From Desulfovibrio sp. (GTDB lineage: Bacteria > Desulfobacterota > Desulfovibrionia > Desulfovibrionales > Desulfovibrionaceae), in the NCBI GenBank assembly GCA_014804915.1, contig JAAUYW010000091.1:1-13312 (forward strand): DNA of 13,312 nucleotides. Direction: 5' to 3'. Positions 1-6,505 of this stretch are shown piece after piece (position 1 is the stretch's first letter; each line of letters opens with the position of its first letter). The position numbers were made by a program, and so were the translations under genes. The notes under the pieces are model-generated. The model was given only the letters and a program-made list of their open reading frames with translations. It did no database searches and had not been told where the DNA came from.

Positions 1-780
1 CACATGCCGCAAATCATCCGGTTTCACCAGCCTGTGCTCGTATAGCAGCATTATCCCCACGCCAACGCAAACGATATACCAGGGCCAGCCGAGATGGGCG
101 GTTATTCCGCACAAAAGCAGAAAAACAAACGTCATCGTATGCGAAAAGGCCGCCACCGCAAGCGCTACCTCTCCGCCCAGATCAGCGGGCAGGGAGTGCA
201 GCCCGGCGCGCCTGTCAAACTCAAGATCCTGAAACGCGTAATAAATGTCAAAAGCGCCCACCCAGAATGTGACAGCGAAAAACAGCATCAGGACCGGCAG
301 CCCGGGCCAGCCCGGAGCGACAGCCAGCCAGCCAGCCAGGGGGGCGAGGCCCAATGTGGCGCCAAGCCAGAAATGGCAATATGGAGAAAAGCGCTTGAGA
401 TAGCTGTAGGCTGCCGCAAAAAGCAGCGCTGGCACGGAAAGCCAGAAACAGAGCGAATTGAGGCAGGCGCAGGCCAGAATGAAGATTGCCGCCATCAGGG
501 CGCAAAACAGCCTGGCATGGCGCAGGCTGATCGCGCCGGTTATGAGCGGCCTGTCCCTGGTGCGCGGGTTTGCGGCGTCGTATTCCAGATCGGCAATCCG
601 GTTGAAGGTCATCGCGAAAGACCTGACTGCGATCATGGCGATGGTGAGCAGGAGCAGCGCCAGCCAGGGCGGGAATCCGCCAGCGGCGAGAAACGCGCCC
701 GCCCAGGCGTAGGGCAGCGCGAATACGGAATGCTCGATTTTGATCATGCGGCATATATCGCCGAACTGGACGCCAGTCAT
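1..780 (-). CDS. UbiA-family polyprenyltransferase (quinone biosynthesis), 3' end beyond window
   Basis: An integral membrane prenyltransferase that would attach a polyprenyl chain to an aromatic acid during quinone synthesis. In a menaquinone-using anaerobe this could be the MqnP-type enzyme of the futalosine route, but the substrate is inferred. 260 residues are visible and the frame is open at base 1, so only the C-terminus is missing. The two family signatures that bind Mg2+-diphosphate are present: N60-R-I-A-D64 with D68, and YAFQDLEFD at 181-189. Many hydrophobic segments fill the space between them. ATG is at 780-778, two bases after the stop of the mogA-like gene, with a G-rich ribosome site (GCGGGGG) upstream, so the two genes are probably co-transcribed from the promoter at 1572-1600. 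Family assignment is firm; the exact substrate is not. Confidence 0.9.
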   Translation of the reverse strand, partial: MTGVQFGDICRMIKIEHSVFALPYAWAGAFLAAGGFPPWLALLLLTIAMIAVRSFAMTFNRIADLEYDAANPRTRDRPLITGAISLRHARLFCALMAAIFILACACLNSLCFWLSVPALLFAAAYSYLKRFSPYCHFWLGATLGLAPLAGWLAVAPGWPGLPVLMLFFAVTFWVGAFDIYYAFQDLEFDRRAGLHSLPADLGGEVALAVAAFSHTMTFVFLLLCGITAHLGWPWYIVCVGVGIMLLYEHRLVKPDDLRHV

Positions 781-782
781 GG

Positions 783-1550
783 CTAACCCCCGCAATCGGC
801 GCTATCGCCCTTGAGCTTGGCCAGGGAATGTTCCAGGGCAGGCAGCAGCGCTGCGAGATTTTCCTCTGCCGCGCGGCGGCTGCCCGGCAGATTGAGCGCG
901 AGGCACTGGCCAATTGTTCCGCAGACCGCGCGGGAAATAATGGCATTGGGCGTTTTCGCAAGGCTGGCTGCGCGCATCGCTTCCGCAAAGCCAGGCAATT
1001 CCTGATCCAGCGCCGCCCTTGTCGTTTGCGGCGTAATGTCTCTTGGGCCCAGGCCGGTGCCGCCGCATGTGCAAATCAGGTCATATCCCTGCTCCAGGGC
1101 CAGAGTGGCCAGCAGGGCGCGCAGCAGGGCGCTGCTATCAGGAATTACGAAACGGCGCGCGAGGGCTGTGGGCAGCGTCTGCTCCAGCATGGCCTGGGCG
1201 GCAGGGCCCGCGGTGTCCTCGCGCTGGCCGGCCGCGCCCTTGTCGGACAATGTGATGATTGCCACTGCATAGCCGGTTTTGAGGCTGGACAACGCGATCT
1301 CCGGCTCTGGCCCAATAGCTGCGCAGGCGGAAAGCAGGGCGCATCTGCAGGCCACTTCGTCTCGTCCTGGCAGCCAGACTGATCCTGTTACAGTAAAGAG
1401 CGCCTCTCCTCCGCCAGCCAAAAGCCGCGTGCCAGCTGCCGCCGGCATTGCGCCTGACAGGAGAGTGTGGCCCGGGGCATTTACGCCAGGCCATTTCAAT
1501 GGCAGTGTTTCGCCAGCCGCGCATTCGCTCAGGGCCAGTTTGAGGCTCAT
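783..1550 (-). CDS. mogA: MogA/MoaB-family molybdopterin adenylyltransferase with an unidentified N-terminal domain
   Basis: The C-terminal ~160 residues match the MogA/MoaB fold that adenylylates molybdopterin before molybdenum insertion. Visible signatures are LSDKGAAGQREDTAGP (101-116), GGTGLGPRDITP (163-174), ELPGFAEAMR (184-193) and LNLPGS (219-224). MogA alone is usually 160-195 residues, and this protein has 255. The first ~92 residues (glycine-, alanine- and leucine-rich, with several cysteines) form an extra domain I cannot name. The ATG at 1550 is well supported by a GGAGGAAGAG ribosome site immediately upstream and by a promoter at 1572-1600. It is the first gene of a unit with the UbiA-type prenyltransferase. 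It might be MoaB rather than MogA by strict orthology, since the two are hard to separate by eye. Confidence 0.88.
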   Translation of the reverse strand: MSLKLALSECAAGETLPLKWPGVNAPGHTLLSGAMPAAAGTRLLAGGGEALFTVTGSVWLPGRDEVACRCALLSACAAIGPEPEIALSSLKTGYAVAIITLSDKGAAGQREDTAGPAAQAMLEQTLPTALARRFVIPDSSALLRALLATLALEQGYDLICTCGGTGLGPRDITPQTTRAALDQELPGFAEAMRAASLAKTPNAIISRAVCGTIGQCLALNLPGSRRAAEENLAALLPALEHSLAKLKGDSADCGG

Positions 1551-1571
1551 CTCTTCCTCCAGCTTGCCCTT

Positions 1572-1600
1572 ATTGTAGCCTTAACATTTACAAGGTACAA
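1572..1600 (-). promoter_or_regulatory. Sigma70-like promoter for the mogA-ubiA unit
   Basis: Read on the minus strand, TTGTAC (1600-1595) is followed by a 17-base spacer and TACAAT (1577-1572). This is close to consensus with ideal spacing. Transcription would begin near 1565, leaving a leader of about 15 bases that holds the GGAGGAAGAG ribosome site of the mogA-like gene. Confidence 0.65.
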
Positions 1601-1601
1601 G
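1574..1601 (+). promoter_or_regulatory. Possible weak promoter for queF
   Basis: On the plus strand TTGTAG (1574-1579) and TACAAG (1596-1601) are separated by 16 bases. Both hexamers are imperfect and they overlap the stronger opposing promoter, so this is only a candidate. queF must start transcription somewhere in this 82-base divergent gap, because the neighbouring unit points the other way. Confidence 0.3.
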
Positions 1602-1618
1602 AACGCCAACCGCAAAAC

Positions 1619-1625
1619 AAAGGAG
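1619..1625 (+). promoter_or_regulatory. Ribosome binding site fixing the TTG start of queF
   Basis: AAAGGAG lies 7 bases before the TTG at 1633-1635. No ATG or GTG in frame nearby has a comparable site, so TTG is the likely start. Confidence 0.7.
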
Positions 1626-1632
1626 ATTCACA

Positions 1633-2130
1633 TTGAATTCCAGCAAGGATGACACTGGCTCGCTGCATTTGCTGGGGGCCGGGCCGCTGCCGCGGGAGCC
1701 AGGGAGCCCTGACAGGGCCATGCTCGAGGCATTCCCAAACAGGTTCCCTGGCCGCCCCTACATAATCAGGATTGTTTTTCCGGAATACACTTCGCTTTGC
1801 CCTGTAACCGGACAGCCAGATTTTGGCACAATTTATGTCGAATACATTCCGGACAGGCTCTGCGTGGAATCAAAGAGCTTCAAGCTTTACATGTTCGCAT
1901 GGCGCAATGAGCGCGCATTCATGGAATCCATCACAAATGCCATTCTTGACGATCTTTGCGGCGCCATCGCGCCCTTGTGGTGCCAGGTAAAAGGGATTTT
2001 TGTTCCGCGCGGAGGTACACAAATCCAGGTTTTTGCCGAAGAGTTTAAGGAAACTGACCCTCTTGCCAGGCAAAAGGCCGAAAGGGCCGCAGCCAGCTGG
2101 AAACTGGCGCAAAATTGCTACCCGGGCTAG
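1633..2130 (+). CDS. queF: QueF, NADPH-dependent 7-cyano-7-deazaguanine (preQ0) reductase
   Basis: Reduces the nitrile of preQ0 to preQ1 in queuosine tRNA-modification biosynthesis (cytosolic). The 165-residue length is that of the short, unimodular YkvM-type QueF. The catalytic cysteine lies in SLCPVTGQPDFG (C56) with the acid D63, and the QueF signature ESKSFKLY (79-86) is intact. The substrate-binding glutamate is present as E98, but the residue before it, usually histidine in an F-H-E triplet, is methionine here (F96-M97-E98). The start is TTG, supported by AAAGGAG at 1619-1625. The gene is followed by a 129-base gap before the next plus-strand gene, and I see no convincing terminator there, so co-transcription with the ftsY cluster is possible. 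No preQ1 riboswitch was recognised in the leader. Confidence 0.93.
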   Translation: MNSSKDDTGSLHLLGAGPLPREPGSPDRAMLEAFPNRFPGRPYIIRIVFPEYTSLCPVTGQPDFGTIYVEYIPDRLCVESKSFKLYMFAWRNERAFMESITNAILDDLCGAIAPLWCQVKGIFVPRGGTQIQVFAEEFKETDPLARQKAERAAASWKLAQNCYPG

Positions 2131-2259
2131 ACGGAGATGGCCAGGCGGCATTGCTGGCTCCCGGGAAAATTCAGGACGCCAGTCACGGCTGCGCCGCTCG
2201 CCAGGCCCGGAGGCTGAAAACATCATACAACAGGCCGGCTAATCCGGCGCACAAGCCAA

Positions 2260-3270
2260 ATGAGCAATTTATCGCTTTCCACCAGGGTTGCAATCGCGCT
2301 TTCAATCTGGGCAGCCGGCCTGATTCTGTTTCTTGGGCTGGGCCTCTGGAATGTCTCCAGCTCCCGCCACGACGCTGACAACCGCCTGCTCAGCGAGGCG
2401 GGCAGAACTGCCGCGCAAATCGCGGGCCTGCTTTCGTTGCCAGGCGCGCCGCCCGATTCCATGAGCGCGCGCGCGATAGCTATGGCCGCAATGGAGGATG
2501 AGCGCGTCTATGCGATCAAGATCCAGACGCGGCATGGCATTCTGGAAGGACAAAGGCGGAATTACCTGTGGGAGCCTGTCGCATGGGATGACGAGATTGC
2601 CGAGAATTGCGTCCAGGGCATGAATCCTGTAAAAATAGGAGGCAAGCCGGATGGCGTAGTGGAAGTGTGGCTCTCGCCCCGCGCAAACAGCGAAGACGCC
2701 GGAATGCTGGCCGGGCGCGAAAGGTGGCGCTTTCTGCTCTTCGCCTGCGTCTGGACCCTGGCGCTTCTGCTTGTGCTCCTGCAATGGGGCCTCTCGAACC
2801 GCCTGCGCGAATACTGGCGGCAGCGCAATTCCGCCAGCGATCCCGAAGCTGTTTGCGGGCTGATCAATCCGGCAGCTTCCGCCGCGGAAAACCGCGATGA
2901 AAACGCAAGGCCAATGGTCAGCGCCCAGGCCGGACACGAGTTTCAGTGCAGCCATCCGGATTCCTGGCTGATTACGGCCGGCCTTTTCCGCCAGACTTTC
3001 GCGCATGCCCCGAACCTGATCAACAGGCTCTATGCCGAGGGCGAAGTGGCGGGGCTGTGCCATCTCGGCAGGATGCTGGAACAGGCCGGCCCCTGCATAG
3101 GCGCGGAGCCGCTGATCAGGGCCGCGCAGACAATGCAGGCCGCATTGAACGATCCGGAATGCGCTGCGCGCGCACTGCCGGTTGAGGAATGCGCGCGTAT
3201 TCTCGAAGAAACCCTGGCCGCGCTTGGCTGCAATGCCGGCCCGCGGCCAACGGCAACTACAGGAAGCTGA
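2260..3270 (+). CDS. Two-TM membrane protein with extracytoplasmic domain and a degenerate HPt-like domain
   Basis: Hydrophobic segments at about 10-30 and 157-176 flank an extracytoplasmic region of ~125 residues, the layout of a membrane sensor. No histidine-kinase catalytic core follows. Instead residues ~240-322 form helices that align without gaps to an HPt phosphotransfer domain: GEVAGLCHLGRMLEQAGPCIGAEPL (261-285 in part) sits over the usual helix that carries H-x-L-K-G. The histidine column is R271 and the K-G pair is E274-Q275, so phosphotransfer looks lost; H268 is three residues away. The ATG at 2260 has only a poor ribosome site. The stop lies one base before the ftsY ATG, so the two are translationally adjacent. 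Function is unknown. The HPt relation is my alignment by eye and could be a generic helical bundle. Confidence 0.6.
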   Translation: MSNLSLSTRVAIALSIWAAGLILFLGLGLWNVSSSRHDADNRLLSEAGRTAAQIAGLLSLPGAPPDSMSARAIAMAAMEDERVYAIKIQTRHGILEGQRRNYLWEPVAWDDEIAENCVQGMNPVKIGGKPDGVVEVWLSPRANSEDAGMLAGRERWRFLLFACVWTLALLLVLLQWGLSNRLREYWRQRNSASDPEAVCGLINPAASAAENRDENARPMVSAQAGHEFQCSHPDSWLITAGLFRQTFAHAPNLINRLYAEGEVAGLCHLGRMLEQAGPCIGAEPLIRAAQTMQAALNDPECAARALPVEECARILEETLAALGCNAGPRPTATTGS

Positions 3271-3271
3271 A

Positions 3272-4714
3272 ATGGGCTTTTTCTCGGCATTCAAAAAATT
3301 TTTTGGCGGCAAGGATGAACAGGGCCCTGCTGAAAAAAAAGCGGAAGCCGCGGAGGCGCCCCAAAAGCTTTCGGAGCCAGTTTCCCAGGCCGGGCCTGCT
3401 CCTGATTCCAGGGCTGAGGCAAACATTGAGCAGCAGGCAGATTCCGCCCAGGAGGCGGGCCAGGAAAGTCCTGACAGCGAGCCGGCACAGGCTGCGGGCT
3501 TGTTCGCTGCCAGCGCCGAAGAAGCGGCGCTGCTTGCCCGTCTCCGTCAGGCCGAGCCAAGACTTTCTGCCTGGCTGGATGTTGTTCTTGAAAACCAGGA
3601 AGAGGCCGACGGGAGGTTCTGGAGCAGATTGCGCTTTTTTCTGCGCTCGCTCGAAGCTCCGGAGCCGGAGATTGAAAGATTCATCGCCGATTTTGGGCGC
3701 TGGCTTGAGGCGATGGATTATACGCATATTGATGAATTTCGCTCCGAGCTGCAGTACAAGCTTGCGCTTGCGCTGGATCTGGAAGACGAGGAGGATGAGC
3801 GCAACCGTCTGGTTGTCAAGCTTTCCGAGGGGCTGGCAGCCACCCGCGCCCAGCTTGGCCGCGGCCTGAACGCCCTGCTTGCCAGTCATGGCGAGCTGAC
3901 TGACTCGTTCTGGGAGGAGCTGGAAGAGCTGTTCATAATGTCTGATCTGGGTTATGACGCCTCTGTCGAGGTTGTGGCCAGGCTCAGGCGCCGCGCCGCA
4001 GACCAGCGCGTAACCTCCGCGGCAGGGGCGCGCGGGCTGCTTGCCGAAGAGCTGGAAGAGATTTTCAGGCAACAGCCCAAAATCAGGGCTGTCAACAAGC
4101 CTGAGGTAATCCTGATGATGGGCGTGAATGGCGCTGGCAAGACCACTACCATTGCCAAGCTCGCGCATCGCGCCCAAATGGAAGGCAGGAAAACGCTGAT
4201 CGCTGCCGCGGACACTTTCCGCGCCGCTGCGATTGAACAGCTTCAGGTCTGGGCGAAGCGCGCAGGCGCGGAGTTTTATGCGCGGCCGCCAGGAACGGAT
4301 CCGGCCGCGGTCGCCTGGGAAGCGCTGGATTACGCCCAGAAGCACGATATTGACACGGTATTCATAGATACGGCCGGGCGCCTGCAAACGCGCGTGAACC
4401 TGATGGAGGAACTGGGCAAGATCCGTCAGGTGCTCGCAAAGAAGCATCCTGGCGCGCCGCACAGATCAGTGCTGGTTCTGGACGCTACAACCGGCCAGAA
4501 CGCGCTCTCCCAGGCCAGACTGTTTCGCGAGGCCGCTGGCGCGGATGAAATTGTCCTGACCAAGCTGGATGGCACTTCCAAGGGCGGAGTGGCCATAGCT
4601 GTGGCCATGCAGGAAAAGTTGCCGATCTCCTTCATTGGCCTCGGGGAGAAAATGGAGGATTTGCGGCCCTTTGATGGCAAGGGCTTTGCTTCCGCCCTGC
4701 TAGGAGAAACGTAA
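3272..4714 (+). CDS. ftsY: FtsY, signal recognition particle receptor GTPase
   Basis: The SRP receptor docks ribosome-SRP complexes at the inner membrane so that membrane proteins insert co-translationally. The protein has 480 residues. A short amphipathic start (MGFFSAFKKFF) and an acidic, alanine/glutamate-rich A region (~12-165) precede the N domain (~180-260) and the GTPase G domain. GTPase motifs: P-loop GVNGAGKTTT (284-293), DTFRAAA (314-320), DTAGR (366-370), TKLDG (430-434) and GLGE (456-459). I place the start at the ATG 3272, not at upstream in-frame codons, because AGGAAG at 3261-3266 is correctly spaced and the family begins with this amphipathic motif. Upstream the membrane HPt-like gene ends one base away. 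Downstream the TAA overlaps the ATG of the radical SAM gene. Confidence 0.97.
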   Translation: MGFFSAFKKFFGGKDEQGPAEKKAEAAEAPQKLSEPVSQAGPAPDSRAEANIEQQADSAQEAGQESPDSEPAQAAGLFAASAEEAALLARLRQAEPRLSAWLDVVLENQEEADGRFWSRLRFFLRSLEAPEPEIERFIADFGRWLEAMDYTHIDEFRSELQYKLALALDLEDEEDERNRLVVKLSEGLAATRAQLGRGLNALLASHGELTDSFWEELEELFIMSDLGYDASVEVVARLRRRAADQRVTSAAGARGLLAEELEEIFRQQPKIRAVNKPEVILMMGVNGAGKTTTIAKLAHRAQMEGRKTLIAAADTFRAAAIEQLQVWAKRAGAEFYARPPGTDPAAVAWEALDYAQKHDIDTVFIDTAGRLQTRVNLMEELGKIRQVLAKKHPGAPHRSVLVLDATTGQNALSQARLFREAAGADEIVLTKLDGTSKGGVAIAVAMQEKLPISFIGLGEKMEDLRPFDGKGFASALLGET

Positions 4715-5766
4715 TGCCAGATCCTTTGCAAAATCCGGCTTTTCGGCCGCAGGGAATGCTTGAGCGCCTTGCAGGAATGTTTTTTGGGCGTCAGCAGGCG
4801 TTTGACTGCATCCAGATAGAGATCTCGTCGCATTGCCTTGGCGCATGCGAGTATTGCCCGCGCAGCCAGAAAGGCTGGCGGCAAACGCATATCACGCCAG
4901 AAATTTTCTCCCGCCTCTGGCCTGTGCTGCGCACCTGCAAACGCGCGCATTTGCAGGGCTGGGGCGAGCCGCTCCTGAATCCCCATTTTTTTGAATTGCA
5001 GCAATTCGCCCAGAAAGCGGGCTGCCAGACATCGACTACCACTTGCGGGTACAATCTCACGCCGGAGCTGGCCGGCAGGCTGGCCGCAAGCGGCATGGAC
5101 ACCCTGGCGGTTTCACTTGCCGGCACAGACGAGGCGAGCAACAGCTGCCGCGTAAATGTGCCTTTCAGCCGCGTGTGCGAGGGCCTGCGCAATGCCGCCG
5201 CAGCCATTAAGGCGCAGAAATCTCCCATGGAGCTGCATCTGGCCTATTTGCTGCTTGCAGACCGCATGGAAAGCGCGCTTGCGCTGCCAGAGCTTATGCG
5301 GGAATATGACATAAACGCGGCAGTTGTCAGCACGCTTGACTACATCTTCAAACCCGAGCAGGCAAGCCTTGCGATCTTGCCCCATGAATCAGGCAAATTA
5401 AACAGGGCGCGGGCGATTCTGGAAGAAATTGGCGCGAAAGCCGAAGAAAAGGGCAGGAAGATTTATTATGATCTGCCTGGCGAACAGAGCGGCGAAGATC
5501 TGGTTTGCCATGAAAATCCCTACCGCTGTCTTTATGTCAATGCGGCAGGCGAAATTTCCCCGTGCATATACCTGAACGTTCAGGGCGCCGAGGAGAGAAG
5601 GCAGGTTTTTGGCAATGTGCTGGAAACGGATCCCATAGAAATCTGGCGCGATCTTGATTATAAAAATTTCCGCAACCAGTTAAAATGGGGACATCCCGGG
5701 GCTGAATGCCGCAATTGTCCCAAGCGCTATGTCCAGGAGAGTGAGGCGGAAGACAGCGCTCAGTGA
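4714..5766 (+). CDS. Radical SAM protein with SPASM-type C-terminal iron-sulfur domain
   Basis: Residues 41-48 carry the radical SAM cluster motif C41-x3-C45-x2-C48, in the sequence CLGACEYC. GWGEPLLNP (82-90) corresponds to the SAM-binding GGEP motif. The C-terminal third has a SPASM-like cysteine set for an auxiliary cluster: C265, C272, C284, C332 and C335. The 350-residue length suits SPASM enzymes that modify peptides or proteins or build cofactors. Its ATG overlaps the ftsY stop as TAATG, with AGGAGA at 4702-4707, so it should be translated with FtsY. No small Cys- or Ser-rich precursor peptide is visible nearby, so the substrate cannot be inferred. Its 3' end overlaps the opposite-strand gene by 7 bases. 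Confidence 0.88.
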   Translation: MPDPLQNPAFRPQGMLERLAGMFFGRQQAFDCIQIEISSHCLGACEYCPRSQKGWRQTHITPEIFSRLWPVLRTCKRAHLQGWGEPLLNPHFFELQQFAQKAGCQTSTTTCGYNLTPELAGRLAASGMDTLAVSLAGTDEASNSCRVNVPFSRVCEGLRNAAAAIKAQKSPMELHLAYLLLADRMESALALPELMREYDINAAVVSTLDYIFKPEQASLAILPHESGKLNRARAILEEIGAKAEEKGRKIYYDLPGEQSGEDLVCHENPYRCLYVNAAGEISPCIYLNVQGAEERRQVFGNVLETDPIEIWRDLDYKNFRNQLKWGHPGAECRNCPKRYVQESEAEDSAQ

Positions 5767-6494
5767 TGGAGCATGGTCTCAAGCCTTTCCCGTTCATTGA
5801 CAGTGGCGTTTTTCAGGCGGTCCCGTAATTTCTTCTCAACCAGCGGATGCCTGGCCTCGTACTCATAAAGGCTTGCGGCAGCGCGCCGCGCCAGTTCAAA
5901 ATTGCGCAAATTGAGCGCGCAGTCGAGGATTGCGTCAACGTAAGCCAGATTGCCGCAAGCCATGAACGCGCTCCAGTACATGCCAAGCACGGATGGCTCC
6001 GCAGCCAGATTCCACTGCCTGATTCCGGCCGGACTCTGGCGGATGTGGCTTGCGAAACGCCTGTCGCCAGCGCCAAGCAGATTTTCAAGAGAATCCTTTT
6101 TATTGTCAGCATTGGCAAGATGGAGGGCCCAGGCCAGGGTCAGCCTGGCATCGCGGCCCAGATCTGCCGTTTCCCTTGCAAGCCTGGCAAGATCGAGCTG
6201 GCCATGCCAGGCCAGCTCGGCCAGAAACGCGGCAACCGAAAGCCGTTTTTCCGCATGGCCAAGCCAGCCAGCTTCCGCAAAGGAGCGCAGCAGGGGCTTG
6301 AGCAGCTCGGGATTGGGATGCTGGTAATAGAATTCCATTGCCTCCGCGTAGTGCGCTGGCTGCAGGGACAGATTGAGCGCCAAGGCTGGCAGGGGCATAA
6401 AAAGGAGCAGGATCAGGAGGACAAATCCGGCGAGACAGCCTCTGCCTGGCAGGAGTCTGCGGGTCACTGAAGCGGGGAAATGTCTGGCAGGCAT
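5760..6494 (-). CDS. Exported all-helical protein of unknown function
   Basis: I do not recognise a characterised family. The N-terminus has twin arginines (R12, R13), a hydrophobic stretch at about 21-38, then LPALA, which looks like a signal-peptidase site after A39; this is either a cleaved signal or a membrane anchor. The rest (~205 residues) is predicted by eye to be a chain of short helices rich in A, L, R and E, reminiscent of TPR/Sel1-like helical repeats but without a clear repeat period. WSAFMACGN (174-182) is the most distinctive segment. It is the last gene of the permease-HD unit, starting 11 bases after the HD gene's stop. The ATG at 6494 has no good ribosome site, so coupling to upstream translation or a GTG at codon 10 are alternatives. 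It converges on and overlaps the radical SAM gene by 7 bases. Confidence 0.7.
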   Translation of the reverse strand: MPARHFPASVTRRLLPGRGCLAGFVLLILLLFMPLPALALNLSLQPAHYAEAMEFYYQHPNPELLKPLLRSFAEAGWLGHAEKRLSVAAFLAELAWHGQLDLARLARETADLGRDARLTLAWALHLANADNKKDSLENLLGAGDRRFASHIRQSPAGIRQWNLAAEPSVLGMYWSAFMACGNLAYVDAILDCALNLRNFELARRAAASLYEYEARHPLVEKKLRDRLKNATVNERERLETMLHH

Positions 6495-6505
6495 GGGCTT
6501 TGTCT

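Noticed and set aside
94..786. Long plus-strand open frame over the prenyltransferase gene
   Set aside because: It is antisense to a gene with clear UbiA motifs, its composition is Q/R/G-rich without recognisable domains, and it has no ribosome site.
1551..1632. preQ1 riboswitch in the queF leader
   Set aside because: The A-rich stretch before the ribosome site is suggestive, but no hairpin with the C-rich loop of the preQ1 aptamer can be formed.
2234..2248. GCCGG/CCGGC hairpin before the membrane-protein gene as a terminator
   Set aside because: It has a five-base stem without a T-run, common in GC-rich DNA.
3182..3271. Upstream start for FtsY
   Set aside because: It overlaps the preceding gene and adds 30 residues before the typical MGFFSAFKKFF start, which has its own ribosome site.
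2302..3426. 374-codon minus-strand frame over the membrane protein and ftsY start
   Set aside because: It is a shadow of the plus-strand genes, typical of high-GC DNA, with no domain signature.
3257..4462. 401-codon minus-strand frame inside ftsY
   Set aside because: It lies opposite the conserved FtsY GTPase motifs and shows no motif of its own.
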